Positions 7,864-16,874 of a stretch of DNA of 64,000 nucleotides are shown here, in pieces. The stretch is from positions 1 through 64,000 of the forward strand of contig JAPKHC010000022.1 of NCBI GenBank assembly GCA_026647215.1, written 5' to 3'. Under the pieces are notes generated by a model that was not told the DNA's origin, did not search any database, and saw only the letters and a program-made list of their open reading frames with translations. The translations under genes were made by a program, and so were the position numbers. Position 1 is the first letter of the stretch. Every line of letters begins with the position of its first letter. The stretch is from F1-120-MAGs118 sp013360535 (lineage in GTDB: Bacteria > Planctomycetota > UBA1135 > GCA-002686595).

Positions 7864-8742
7864 ATGTCCCACGCCAGCCTGTCGATCCTCGATTTCGTTC
7901 CCGGCGCCGAGATTGCCGGCCGCTTCAAGATCGTGCGCCCCGAGCGCCAGAGCGGCCTGTCGGCGGCCTTCGCGGCGTTCGACGAGAAGGCGGGCTCGGG
8001 CGACACCGACTGTTCGATCGTGCTGTTCTCGGGGGCCCTGTTCGAGGGCGAGAAGCAGGCCGAGGAGTTCCGCGCCACCTGGAAGCCGTGGACCAAGGTG
8101 CGCTCGCCGCACGTGGCCTGCGTGCGCGAGGTGCTCGCGCTGCCGCACAGCACGACGCTGCTCGTCACCGACCCGGCGCCGGGCGTCTCGCTGCGCGAGT
8201 GGCTCAAGAAGAACGGCGCGATGACACCCGCGCAGGTGCGCGAGTTCGGGCTCGGGCTGCTCGAGGGGCTCAGCGCCATCCACGCGCAGAAGCTCGTGCA
8301 CGGCGACATCAAGCCGCAGACGATCTTCGTCGACGAGGACGGGCACGGGCTCGACGGGCTGCTCGTCGACGGTGGCATCACGACCGGCCTGTGGAGCGCG
8401 AAGCACCTCGGCGAGCACACCGCGCTGATCGGCACGCCCTACTATGCGCCGATCGAGCAGTTCGGCGGCGACTCGCCCGACGCGCAGTCGGACATCTACA
8501 ACGTCGCGACCGTGCTGTTCGAATGCGCCACGGGCGTGCTGCCGTGGCCGGGCAAGTCGCTGCTCGAGATCTTCCAGGCGAAGCTCGACCGCAACGCTCC
8601 GTCGATGAAGCGCCGGGCGCCGAACGCGAACGTGCCGAAGGCGCTCGAGAGCGCGATCGTGCAGGGCCTGCTCGCCAACCGGCTCGAGCGCTTCGCGACC
8701 GCGAACGAGTTCCGCGACGCGCTCGCGGCCGTCTCCGCCTAG
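7864..8742 (+). CDS. Serine/threonine kinase-like protein with degenerate motifs
   Basis: A 292-residue protein with a bacterial Ser/Thr kinase fold. The catalytic-loop motif is HGDIKPQTI (residues 146-154), keeping Asp and Lys but replacing the metal-binding Asn with Thr. The DFG position reads VDGG (Asp169), and the activation segment ends in GTPYYAPIEQF. No glycine-rich loop is recognisable, and the VAIK lysine region reads CSIVLFS without Lys. No transmembrane or sensor domain follows. It may be a pseudokinase or a weak kinase. I chose ATG 7864 because conserved sequence begins there and a TACGAT box (7833-7838) lies upstream. The CoA ligase follows 10 nt downstream. Confidence 0.78.
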   Translation: MSHASLSILDFVPGAEIAGRFKIVRPERQSGLSAAFAAFDEKAGSGDTDCSIVLFSGALFEGEKQAEEFRATWKPWTKVRSPHVACVREVLALPHSTTLLVTDPAPGVSLREWLKKNGAMTPAQVREFGLGLLEGLSAIHAQKLVHGDIKPQTIFVDEDGHGLDGLLVDGGITTGLWSAKHLGEHTALIGTPYYAPIEQFGGDSPDAQSDIYNVATVLFECATGVLPWPGKSLLEIFQAKLDRNAPSMKRRAPNANVPKALESAIVQGLLANRLERFATANEFRDALAAVSA

Positions 8743-8752
8743 GGCTCGCACG

Positions 8753-10342
8753 ATGGCCCACGACGATCTCTACAAGGCCGTCGAACCGTTCCCGACGCCC
8801 TTCAACCTGTGCGAGTACTTCCTCGAGCGCAACTTGCGCGAGGGGCGGGCGAGCAAGTCCGCGCTGGTCGTCGGCGACGAGCGCCGCACGTATGCGCAGG
8901 TTTCCGAGCGCGCGGCCCGGCTCGCTGCGGCGCTGCGGCGCGCGGGATTGCGGCCCGAGGATCGGGTGCTGCTCGTGCTGCCCGACGGCTTCGAGTTCGC
9001 GGAAGCGTGGTTCGCGACGCTGCGCGCCGGTGGCGTGTTCGCGATGGTCAACCCGCTGCTCAAGCGCGACCAGTACGAGTACTACCTCGCCTACACGAAG
9101 GCGCGCGTGCTCGTCACGCACTCCGAAGTGCTGCCGGAGATCGCGGAAGCCGCGCGCGCGCAGCCCCTGTGCGAGAAGGTGCTCGTCGTCGGGCCGGATT
9201 CCGGCGGTTTCGAGCCTTACGAGGCCGCGCTCGCCGCCGAGGACCCGCGCTCGCACCTCGCGCGCATGGAACCGACCGGCCCCGACGACCTCGCGGGCTG
9301 GCTGTTCACGTCGGGCTCGACCGGACACCCCAAGGCCTGTGTCCACACGCACTCCGACTTCGCCTACAGCACCGAGACCTACGCGCTGCGTGTCGCGGGC
9401 TATCGCGAGAGCGACATCTGCCTGAGCGTGCCGAAGCTCTTCTTCGGCTACGCCACGGGCACGAACCTGATGTTTCCGTTCCGCGTGGGAGCGACGGTCG
9501 TGCTGTTCCCCGGTCGTGCGACGGCGGACGAGCTGCTCGACCAGATCGAGAAGCATCGTCCGACGTTCCTCACGGGCGTGCCGACGATGTTCAACAACCT
9601 GCTGCGTTCCGAGCGCATCGCCAAGGCCGATCTCTCGAGCCTGCGCGTGTCGCTCTCGGCTGGCGAGGCGCTTCCGCCGCAGCTCTACGCCGACTGGAAG
9701 GCGCGCACCGGCGTCGAGATCCTCGACGGCATCGGCTCGGCGGAGATGTTCCACATCTACATCTCCAACTATCCCGGCGACGTGAAGCCCGCTTCGCTCG
9801 GCCGCATCGTGGCGGGCTACGAGGCGATGGTCGTCGACGCGGAGGGCCGGCCCGTTCCCGATGGCGAGCCCGGACGCCTGCGCGTGCGCGGCGGTTCGAC
9901 CGCGTTGTGCTACTGGGGCGACAAGAGGAAGTCGCGTGACACGTTCCAGGGCGAGTGGTGCACTTCCGCCGACATCTTTCGGCGCGACGCGCAGGGTTAC
10001 TACTTCTACGAGGGCCGCGACGACGACCTGCTCAAGGTGAGCGGCATCTTCGTGTCGCCGCTCGAGATCGAGAACGCGCTGCTCGCGCACGAGGCCGTCG
10101 CGGAAGTGTGCGTGCTCGGCCGTGAGGACGAGGAGGGGCTCGTCAAGCCGATCGCCTTCGTCGTGCCGCGCAAGGGCGTGCAAGGCGACGAGCAGCTCGG
10201 GGCTGCGCTCAAGGCGCACTGCAAGGAGCGGCTCGCTCCGTACAAATACCCGCGCTGGTTCGAATGGCGCGAGTCGCTGCCGAAGAACGACCGTGGCAAG
10301 GTGTCGCGCAAGGACCTCAAGGCGGAGCTCGCGCGGCGCTGA
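8753..10342 (+). CDS. Benzoate/2-aminobenzoate-CoA ligase family AMP-forming enzyme
   Basis: A 529-residue acyl-adenylate-forming enzyme. The nucleotide-binding motif is FTSGSTGHPKACVHTH, the A5-type motif is DGIGSAEMFHIY, the hinge region is GRDDDLLKVSG, and the C-terminal lysine region is NDRGKVSRKDL. The length and the GSAEMFHIY motif fit benzoate-CoA ligases, including those acting on 2-aminobenzoate. The enzyme activates an aromatic acid with ATP and CoA. With a kynureninase-like enzyme upstream and a 2-aminobenzoyl-CoA monooxygenase-type protein nearby, anthranilate is the most likely substrate, though benzoate or salicylate remain possible. Confidence 0.88.
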   Translation: MAHDDLYKAVEPFPTPFNLCEYFLERNLREGRASKSALVVGDERRTYAQVSERAARLAAALRRAGLRPEDRVLLVLPDGFEFAEAWFATLRAGGVFAMVNPLLKRDQYEYYLAYTKARVLVTHSEVLPEIAEAARAQPLCEKVLVVGPDSGGFEPYEAALAAEDPRSHLARMEPTGPDDLAGWLFTSGSTGHPKACVHTHSDFAYSTETYALRVAGYRESDICLSVPKLFFGYATGTNLMFPFRVGATVVLFPGRATADELLDQIEKHRPTFLTGVPTMFNNLLRSERIAKADLSSLRVSLSAGEALPPQLYADWKARTGVEILDGIGSAEMFHIYISNYPGDVKPASLGRIVAGYEAMVVDAEGRPVPDGEPGRLRVRGGSTALCYWGDKRKSRDTFQGEWCTSADIFRRDAQGYYFYEGRDDDLLKVSGIFVSPLEIENALLAHEAVAEVCVLGREDEEGLVKPIAFVVPRKGVQGDEQLGAALKAHCKERLAPYKYPRWFEWRESLPKNDRGKVSRKDLKAELARR

Positions 10343-10358
10343 AGCGGAAGGAAGAGCG

Positions 10359-11285
10359 ATGAACAAGTGGCTCGTCGTGGCATGCGGACTGTGGCTTGGC
10401 GCGTGCGCGAGCGTGTCGCCGCACGGCAGTGGCTCTGCGGCGAAGGCGGCCGCGAGCCAGCTCGCACCACGCTCGGTCGCGATCTTCCGCTCCGGCGGCA
10501 CACGCGCGGAGTGGAACGAACTCGTCGACGCCGCGGCGCAGGCCGAGGTCGTGTTCGTCGGCGAGAACCACGGCCATCCGCTCGGCCTCGCGAGCGCCGC
10601 CGCGCTGTTCGAGGACGTCGTCGCACGTTGCCCGAAGGCCGCGCTGTCGATGGAGTTCTTCGAGCGCGACGAGCAGTCGCGGCTCGACGATTACCTGACC
10701 GGCGCCAGCGACCTCGCGACGCTCGAGAAGCGCGCCGCACGCTCCGACGGCAACTTCCCGCCGGGCCACCGTGCGATGGTCGAGACCGCGCGTGCGAACG
10801 CGCGCCCCGTGCACGCCGCGAACGCTCCGCGCCAGTACGTGCGCCTCGCCAACCGCGAGGGCTACGAGCGCCTCGCCAACTTCACCTGGGAGCAGAAGCG
10901 CCTGTTCCGCGTGCCGGACTTCCTCGTCACCGGCCGCTACCGCGACGATTTCGACCGCGTGATGACGCCGTCGGAGCGCGATCCGAAGGCGCCGGAAGAG
11001 CAAGAACGCCTCTCGAAGGTGTTCCGCTCGCAGCAGATGTGGGACTGGACCATGGCGGAGTCGCTGTACGTCGCGCTCGCCAACGGCGAAGCCCCGCTCG
11101 TGCACGTCGTGGGCCGTTTCCACAGCGATTTCCGCGGTGGAACCGTGCAGGCGCTCGAGGCGCTGCGGCCGGCGACGAAGACGCTGATCGTGAGCTTCGT
11201 CGACGCGGACGCACCGGTCGCGCTCGCTGAAAGTGACCTCGGTCGCGGCGACTTCGTGATCTTCGTCGGGCCGTCGCGCGAGTAG
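10359..11285 (+). CDS. ChaN-like lipoprotein (haem-binding/iron-regulated family)
   Basis: A 308-residue lipoprotein. The N-terminus MNKWLVVACGLWLGAC has a lipobox with the modified Cys16. The mature part matches the ChaN/PF04187 family: VVFVGENHGHP near the start, LSMEFFERDEQ, a middle region with PRQYVRLANREGY, then MWDWTMAESL and HVVGRFHSDF near the end. The paired H and E residues are typical of this TIKI-like fold. Family members have been linked to haem binding or membrane metalloprotease activity. A GGAAGGAAGAG ribosome-binding site precedes ATG 10359. It follows the CoA ligase by 16 nt but is probably functionally separate. Confidence 0.82.
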   Translation: MNKWLVVACGLWLGACASVSPHGSGSAAKAAASQLAPRSVAIFRSGGTRAEWNELVDAAAQAEVVFVGENHGHPLGLASAAALFEDVVARCPKAALSMEFFERDEQSRLDDYLTGASDLATLEKRAARSDGNFPPGHRAMVETARANARPVHAANAPRQYVRLANREGYERLANFTWEQKRLFRVPDFLVTGRYRDDFDRVMTPSERDPKAPEEQERLSKVFRSQQMWDWTMAESLYVALANGEAPLVHVVGRFHSDFRGGTVQALEALRPATKTLIVSFVDADAPVALAESDLGRGDFVIFVGPSRE

Positions 11286-11300
11286 CGCGCGGCCCGCGGG

Positions 11301-12653
11301 TCACTGCGCGAGTTCCGGGATCTCCCAGCCCTTGCGCTGGGGCGAGCCGAGCAGCGCGTCGGCATCGGGGCGGCCTCGGAAGAGCCCCTTGCCGCCGTCC
11401 CACTCGAGCGTCTCGTGCGGGAAGTTCAGCGCGATGTTGCCGAGCAGCGCGACCTCGGTGAGGTGCGCGGCGTACTCGAACGGCGCACTCGCCTCGCCGC
11501 GGCCGAGGCACGCGTCGACCCACTGATGCCAGTGGTTCACGCCGCGACCTTCGGGAATCTTCACCTTCTTGAAGGGTTCGCGGGGATAGAGCTCCTGCAC
11601 GCCGTAGGGGTCCGCGAGAAGTGCACCCCACTCGCCGACGAACAGGCAGCCGTTGCCGGTGATCTTCTCGAGGCCGAGCTTGGCCATCAGGTCCTTCGGA
11701 ATCGTGTTGCCGCCGTCGCGCCACGTGACGAGCACGGGGCCGCGCGTGGTCCACTCGTTGCCGGGGAACTCGTAGCGGATCTCCGACCACAGCGGGAAGC
11801 TCTCCGCCGTCGGACGCGGGCCGACCGAACGCACGCGCAGCGGATCGCCGAGCCCCAGGAACCACAGCGCCGGATCCATCAGGTGGCAGGCCATGTCGCC
11901 CTGTGCGCCCGTGCCGAAGTCGCGGATGCCGCGCCAGCGGAAGGCGTGGTACGTGTCCTTCTTGAACGGCCGCAACGGCGCCGTGCCGAGCCACTTGTCC
12001 CAGTCGAGCGTGTCGGGCACCGGATCTTCGCCCTCGACGCGCTCGATGCCCTGCGGCCACCAGCCCGCGGGCCGGTCGGTCCACACGTGCACCTCGTGGA
12101 TCAGGCCGACGGGGCGCATCCGGAAGAGCTGCCGCGCGGCGTCGTACTGCGGATTCGAGTGGTTCTGGATGCCCATCTGCGTGACGACGCCGGCTTCCTT
12201 CGCCGCGCGCGCGACGGCCCGCGCCTCGCGCACCGTGCGCGTCAGCGGCTTCTGGCAGTACACGTGCAGGCCCAGTCGCAGCGCCGCGAGCGTGATCGGC
12301 GCGTGCATGTGGTCGGGCGTCGAGACGTGCACCGAGTCGATGTTTCCGCGCTCTTTCTCGAGCAATTCGCGCCAGTCGCGGTACGTGCGGGCGCCGGGGC
12401 AGCGCTCGCTCGCGCCCTTCAGGTTGTTCGCGTCGACGTCGCACAGCGCGACGATGTCGACGTCGGGGTGCGAGCGGATCTGGTCGAGGTCCGCGCCGCC
12501 CATGCCGCCGACGGCGATGCCCGCGTGGCGCAGGCGGCCGGTCGTGCGGATCGACTTCGAGCGCGTGGCGGGGGCGGCGCAGCTCGCGAGCGCGGTGGCG
12601 CTGGCGAAGGCCGAGAACTCGAGGAACGAACGACGAGAGAGCGTGGGACTCAT
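11301..12653 (-). CDS. Tat-exported Gfo/Idh/MocA oxidoreductase, likely lipoprotein
   Basis: A 450-residue oxidoreductase. The N-terminus SRRSFLEFSAFA is a twin-arginine signal and LASCAAP looks like a lipobox, so the enzyme is probably a lipid-anchored extracytoplasmic protein. The Rossmann domain begins with HAGIAVGGMGGADL, followed by VSTPDHMHAP and the family motif CQKPLTRT, where the Lys-Pro pair is catalytic. The C-terminal half carries the GFO_IDH_MocA alpha/beta domain. Such exported enzymes act on sugars or cyclitols; the substrate is unknown. It converges on the ChaN-like gene with 15 nt between stops. A TAGCGT box lies upstream on the minus strand (about 12705-12710). Confidence 0.88.
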   Translation of the reverse strand: MSPTLSRRSFLEFSAFASATALASCAAPATRSKSIRTTGRLRHAGIAVGGMGGADLDQIRSHPDVDIVALCDVDANNLKGASERCPGARTYRDWRELLEKERGNIDSVHVSTPDHMHAPITLAALRLGLHVYCQKPLTRTVREARAVARAAKEAGVVTQMGIQNHSNPQYDAARQLFRMRPVGLIHEVHVWTDRPAGWWPQGIERVEGEDPVPDTLDWDKWLGTAPLRPFKKDTYHAFRWRGIRDFGTGAQGDMACHLMDPALWFLGLGDPLRVRSVGPRPTAESFPLWSEIRYEFPGNEWTTRGPVLVTWRDGGNTIPKDLMAKLGLEKITGNGCLFVGEWGALLADPYGVQELYPREPFKKVKIPEGRGVNHWHQWVDACLGRGEASAPFEYAAHLTEVALLGNIALNFPHETLEWDGGKGLFRGRPDADALLGSPQRKGWEIPELAQ

Positions 12654-12756
12654 CTGCGGGCTCCGGAGGAGTGGGGGACCAGGGGGACGGACACGCTAGC
12701 AGGCCGGTGCGCGCGCGGACGCGACGAATTTCGGCGGAAAAGTGCGGACCGTCGCG

Positions 12757-14547
12757 TCAGGGAAGAACGACGAACGAGAGCGTGTTGGAGAGGCTCGCGT
12801 TAAACGTGGAACCGGGGTCGCGGCTCCAGACCTGCGCATGGATCGAAGTGCCGCTGACGGTGAGGCTCGGGTCGGGCGAACCGCCGAGCAGGCCGTGCGA
12901 GAACGCGTTCCAGTCGAACGAGAGCACGCCCGTGCAGTCGTCGAGCGAGGCGCTGCTGCCGCCGCTCGTGAGCACCACCGCGCGCCGCAGCGGAGGTGCG
13001 ACGCACAACGAGCCACCGAGGAACGCAAGCGGGGCGGTCGAGGCGAGGCCGTAGAAGTAGACGCCGGATTTCTGGTTGCGCACGTTGCGGGCGTGCGTCG
13101 TGAAGCCGAACGCCGCGGTGGCGCTCGAATTGCCGACAAAGGTGAGCACAGGCGCGCAGCCGAGCGTGTTCAGCTTCGGAGAGCACGAGGCCTGCGGGCT
13201 CGAGTTGAGGTCGACCTGCAGCGTGAGCATGTCGTAGCCGCCGATCGCGCCGTTCGCGGTCTGGCCGATCCCACACAGGAAGCCCGTCTCCGACAGCGCC
13301 GCGTCGAGAATGCGCGCGTCGGGCGCGCCGGGTGTCGTGAACGTCGCTGCCCAGTTGCGCGCGCCGCTCTCGTCGTACTGCAACACGGCCATCGATGCGC
13401 CCGCGGCGGGCACGACGTAGCCCGCGACGTACATCTGGCCGGCGTCGCCGGGCAAGAGCTTCATCACCTGATCGTCGAAGGCGCCCGGCGTGCCCCAAGT
13501 GTCGATCGAGAGCAGATTCCCGGCGAGATCGTGCCGTCGAGTGCCGAGGTCGAGCCCGTTGCCGGCCACCGAGAGCGGTCCGGCGCTCCACAACACGCCG
13601 CGCGCGTCGAACGCGACGTTGCGGCAGCGCTCGTTCGTCGCTCCGGCGCCTGCGAGCGTGCGTTTCCACGCGAGCGTGTTCGTCGCGAGATCGACGCGCG
13701 CGACGAGCCAGTCCTCACCCGTCGTCGCCGTCGTCGTCCAACCCGCGAGCGCGACCGTCTGTGCGTCGATCGCGCACAACGCCGCCGCGCCGTCCGTCAG
13801 ATTCGCACCGCCGTCGAACGCGAGCTTGGAGAGCAGCGTTCCACCCGCCGTGAGCCGCGCGACGCCCGCATCGAGCGCTCCCGCAGTGCTACCGAATTGC
13901 CCGCAGGCCGCGAGCTCGCCACCCGGCAGGATCGCGAGCGAATACAGCGTGTCGTCGCCCAGTCCGCCGCCGTCAAACGCCGTGCTCCACAACACGTTGC
14001 CCGCGGGGTCGTAACAGCGCACGAGCGCGTCGTAGCCGCTCGCCACGCTCGCTTCGTGGCCGCAGACGAGCACGTTTCCCGCCCCGTCGAGCACGACGGC
14101 GCGCGCGAAGTTCGGGCCCGTTCCCGCGCCCGCGTGGTGGCGGATCCACTGGAACCCACCCGCTGCGCTCACCTTGATCACGCTCCACTGGATCGTCGTT
14201 CCGCTCCAGCTGTAGCCGCACACGTACACGTTGCCCGCGGCGTCACAAGCGACGTCGAGCGGCGTGTCGTCGTCGCCGAACGCATCGCGGCGCACGGACC
14301 ACGACGGCGTACCTCCCGCGGTGTACGACACGATCTCGAAGTCGGCCGTCGGAGGCATCGGCGGCGAACCGAAGGTCGGGTTGTAGCTCTTGCCAACGAC
14401 GATCACGTTGCCGGCGGAATCGACAGTGCAGGCGCGGCCGTAGTCGGCCTGCGCGAGCCCGCTGTCGTGGCGCGCGAGCCAAGCGAGACTCGACTGGGCT
14501 TGGGTCGTGAGCGAGAGCAGGGCCAGCGCAACGATCGAACGGACCAT
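12757..14547 (-). CDS. Secreted beta-propeller protein with Cys-rich C-terminal domain
   Basis: A 596-residue secreted protein. A short signal peptide (about residues 1-17, ending TQAQ) is followed by at least six repeats with the pattern D-x-x-G-N-V-x-V-x-G-x, typical of SBBP-like beta-propellers. The last 140 residues form a separate domain: it starts with CSPKLNTLGC, has VYFYGLAS, FLGGSLCVAPPLRR and QVWSRDP, and ends FVVLP. The same domain ends the proteins at 23523 and 28213, and I suspect a sorting or anchoring module. A strong GAAGGAGGAG ribosome-binding site precedes the ATG. Confidence 0.82.
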   Translation of the reverse strand: MVRSIVALALLSLTTQAQSSLAWLARHDSGLAQADYGRACTVDSAGNVIVVGKSYNPTFGSPPMPPTADFEIVSYTAGGTPSWSVRRDAFGDDDTPLDVACDAAGNVYVCGYSWSGTTIQWSVIKVSAAGGFQWIRHHAGAGTGPNFARAVVLDGAGNVLVCGHEASVASGYDALVRCYDPAGNVLWSTAFDGGGLGDDTLYSLAILPGGELAACGQFGSTAGALDAGVARLTAGGTLLSKLAFDGGANLTDGAAALCAIDAQTVALAGWTTTATTGEDWLVARVDLATNTLAWKRTLAGAGATNERCRNVAFDARGVLWSAGPLSVAGNGLDLGTRRHDLAGNLLSIDTWGTPGAFDDQVMKLLPGDAGQMYVAGYVVPAAGASMAVLQYDESGARNWAATFTTPGAPDARILDAALSETGFLCGIGQTANGAIGGYDMLTLQVDLNSSPQASCSPKLNTLGCAPVLTFVGNSSATAAFGFTTHARNVRNQKSGVYFYGLASTAPLAFLGGSLCVAPPLRRAVVLTSGGSSASLDDCTGVLSFDWNAFSHGLLGGSPDPSLTVSGTSIHAQVWSRDPGSTFNASLSNTLSFVVLP

Positions 14548-14629
14548 CGGACTCCTCCTTCGGGGCCCGCGATCCTACTCGCCCTTTGGGTTCCTGTCGG
14601 GGATGATGCGCGCCCTCCAAGGAAACGCC

Positions 14630-16870
14630 ATGACGATCCTCGCCCTCCTGCACGCCTTCGCCCTCGTCCAGCCCTGTCAGGCCGAGCTCGACTCGTTCCT
14701 GTTCGCCGCCGAAGCGCGCCACGGCCTCGCCGGGAAGCGCGCGGCGACGTTCCTGATCGAGAACATGCCGCAGCGCGACCGCGAGACGCTCTCGGCGGCG
14801 TTCCTCTCGGAGAATCTCGACCTCGCGCTGGCCGCACGCAGCGAGTTCGCCTGGGCGAAGGCCGTGCCGGAGGAGCTGTTCCTCAACGACGTGCTGCCGT
14901 ACGCCGTGTTCGACGAGCCGCGCGATCCGTGGCGCGCGGAATTGCTCGGCCTTGCGCGCCCGATCGTCGCGAACGCGAAGAGCGCGAGCGAAGCGGCGCA
15001 GGCGCTCAACGCGAAGCTCTTCAACACGCTCGGGCTGCACTACAACATCGGCCGCAAGCGCCCCAACCAGTCGTTCCGCGAGTCGCGCGAGCAGGGCAAG
15101 GCGACCTGCACGGGGCTCTCGATCACGCTCGTCGAGGCCTGCCGCGCCGTCGGCATCCCCGCGCGCGCCGTCGGCACGCCGCTGTGGGCGAACGGCCGCG
15201 GCAACCACACGTGGATCGAGATCTGGGATGGCGACTGGCACTTCGCCGGCGCCGACGAGTACGACTCGAACGGCCTCGACCGCGGCTGGTTCGTCGGCGA
15301 TGCGTCGCAGGCGCGCGCGGACGTGGCGGAGAATCGCATTTACGCGACGAGCTGGAAGCGTGCGGGCCTGGTTTTCCCGATGGTCTGGAGTCCCGGAGTC
15401 GAGAGCGTGGCGGCCGTCGACGTCACGGCGCGCTACGCGAAGCCTGTGGCGGCGGTTGCGGCTCCAACGGTCGGCGTGCGCGTTCTCGTCGGCAAGGAGC
15501 GGATCGTCGCGAAGGTGCGCTTCGTCGATGCGCAGGGACGCGAGGTCGGTGCCGCGGATTCGAAGGCGGGCACGGCGGACCTCAACGACATGCCGAGCTT
15601 CGCGCTCGTGCCGCAGGCCGTGTACACCGTGCGCGTCGAGCTCGCGGGCGAGACGCGCGAGCGGCAGTTCACGGCGCCGGCGAGCGGCGTGACGACGCTC
15701 GATCTCGAGTGGAACACGCTCTCGAAGCCGGCGCAGGCGCTCGCCGAGCTGGAGGCGTGGATCGCGAAACCCGCAACGGAACGTGGAGACGCTCCGGCGA
15801 CGCCGCTCACTCGCGAGGAGGCCGCAAAAGTGCACGGACGGCTCGCGGCGCTGCGTCTGGAGGAGCTGCGCAAGGAACGCGCAGTCGAACTCGAGAAGAA
15901 GGAGCTCACGACGGCGGGCGTCACGCTGCGCTGGCTCGAGAAGCGCTTCGGTGACGCGCCGGAGGGCTCGCGTTCGCTCTGGATCTCGATGCACGGCGGC
16001 GGCGGTGCTCCCAAGGAAGTGAACGACCAGCAGTGGCAGAACCAGATCAAGCTGTACGAGCCCGCCGAGGGCTTCTACGTCGCGCCGCGCGCGCCGACAG
16101 ACACGTGGAACCTGTGGCACCAAGACCACATCGACGCGTGTTTCGAGCGCCTGATCGAGGATTTCGTCGCGCTGCGCGGCGTGAGCCCGGACCGCGTGTA
16201 TTTGATGGGCTACTCGGCCGGTGGCGACGGCGTGTGGCAGCTCGCGCCGCGCTTGGCGGACCGTCTTGCGGCTGCGGCGATGATGGCGGGCCATCCCAAC
16301 GAGGCGCAGCTCGACGGCCTGCGCAACTTGCCGTTCGCGCTCTTCATGGGCGGCGACGACTCGGCTTACGACCGCAACAAGATCGCGCGCGAGCGGGCGG
16401 CGAAGCTCGACGAGCTTCAAGCGGCCGATCCGAAGGGCTACGAGCACTTCGTGCGCATCTACGAGGGCCTCGGGCACTGGATGCAGCGCAAGGATGCCGA
16501 GGGCCTGCCGTGGATGGCGGGGTTCACGCGGCGCGCGTGGCCCGAGCGCGTCGTGTGGCTGCAGGACGACGTGACGCACGAGCGCTTCTACTGGCTCGCG
16601 GTGCCGGCCGGAACGGCGCAGGCCGGCCAGCGCGTGGTCGCGAGCGTCGCGCGCAACGTCGTGACGCTCGAGCCCGGCGAGCGCAAGGCGCTCACGCTGC
16701 GGCTCTCCGACGAGCTCGTCGACCTCGACCGGCCCGTGGTCGTCAAGGTGGGGGAGCAGCGCGTGTTCGAGGGCAAGCTCGAGCGCAGCGCGCGCGAGAT
16801 CTGGCGTTCGCTGGTCGAGCGCGCCGACCCGACGACGGCGAGCAGCGCCCGCGTCGACGTCAGCTGGTGA
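14630..16870 (+). CDS. Secreted transglutaminase-like / alpha-beta-hydrolase esterase fusion
   Basis: A 746-residue two-enzyme protein. The signal peptide is about residues 1-18. The first domain (roughly 80-230) is transglutaminase/protease-like: Cys160 in GKATCTGLS, His193 in GRGNHTWIEIWDG and Asp209 in FAGADEYD form the expected triad order. A beta domain follows. The second enzyme (about 440-650) is an esterase of the PHB-depolymerase/feruloyl-esterase kind, with SMHGGGG, the nucleophile elbow LMGYSAGGDG and a late GLGHWMQ. I chose ATG 14630 because an AAGGA site (14619-14623) precedes it and the signal peptide starts there. Joint action on a peptide- or ester-linked polymer is a guess. 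Confidence 0.82.
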   Translation: MTILALLHAFALVQPCQAELDSFLFAAEARHGLAGKRAATFLIENMPQRDRETLSAAFLSENLDLALAARSEFAWAKAVPEELFLNDVLPYAVFDEPRDPWRAELLGLARPIVANAKSASEAAQALNAKLFNTLGLHYNIGRKRPNQSFRESREQGKATCTGLSITLVEACRAVGIPARAVGTPLWANGRGNHTWIEIWDGDWHFAGADEYDSNGLDRGWFVGDASQARADVAENRIYATSWKRAGLVFPMVWSPGVESVAAVDVTARYAKPVAAVAAPTVGVRVLVGKERIVAKVRFVDAQGREVGAADSKAGTADLNDMPSFALVPQAVYTVRVELAGETRERQFTAPASGVTTLDLEWNTLSKPAQALAELEAWIAKPATERGDAPATPLTREEAAKVHGRLAALRLEELRKERAVELEKKELTTAGVTLRWLEKRFGDAPEGSRSLWISMHGGGGAPKEVNDQQWQNQIKLYEPAEGFYVAPRAPTDTWNLWHQDHIDACFERLIEDFVALRGVSPDRVYLMGYSAGGDGVWQLAPRLADRLAAAAMMAGHPNEAQLDGLRNLPFALFMGGDDSAYDRNKIARERAAKLDELQAADPKGYEHFVRIYEGLGHWMQRKDAEGLPWMAGFTRRAWPERVVWLQDDVTHERFYWLAVPAGTAQAGQRVVASVARNVVTLEPGERKALTLRLSDELVDLDRPVVVKVGEQRVFEGKLERSAREIWRSLVERADPTTASSARVDVSW

Positions 16871-16874
16871 GGCT

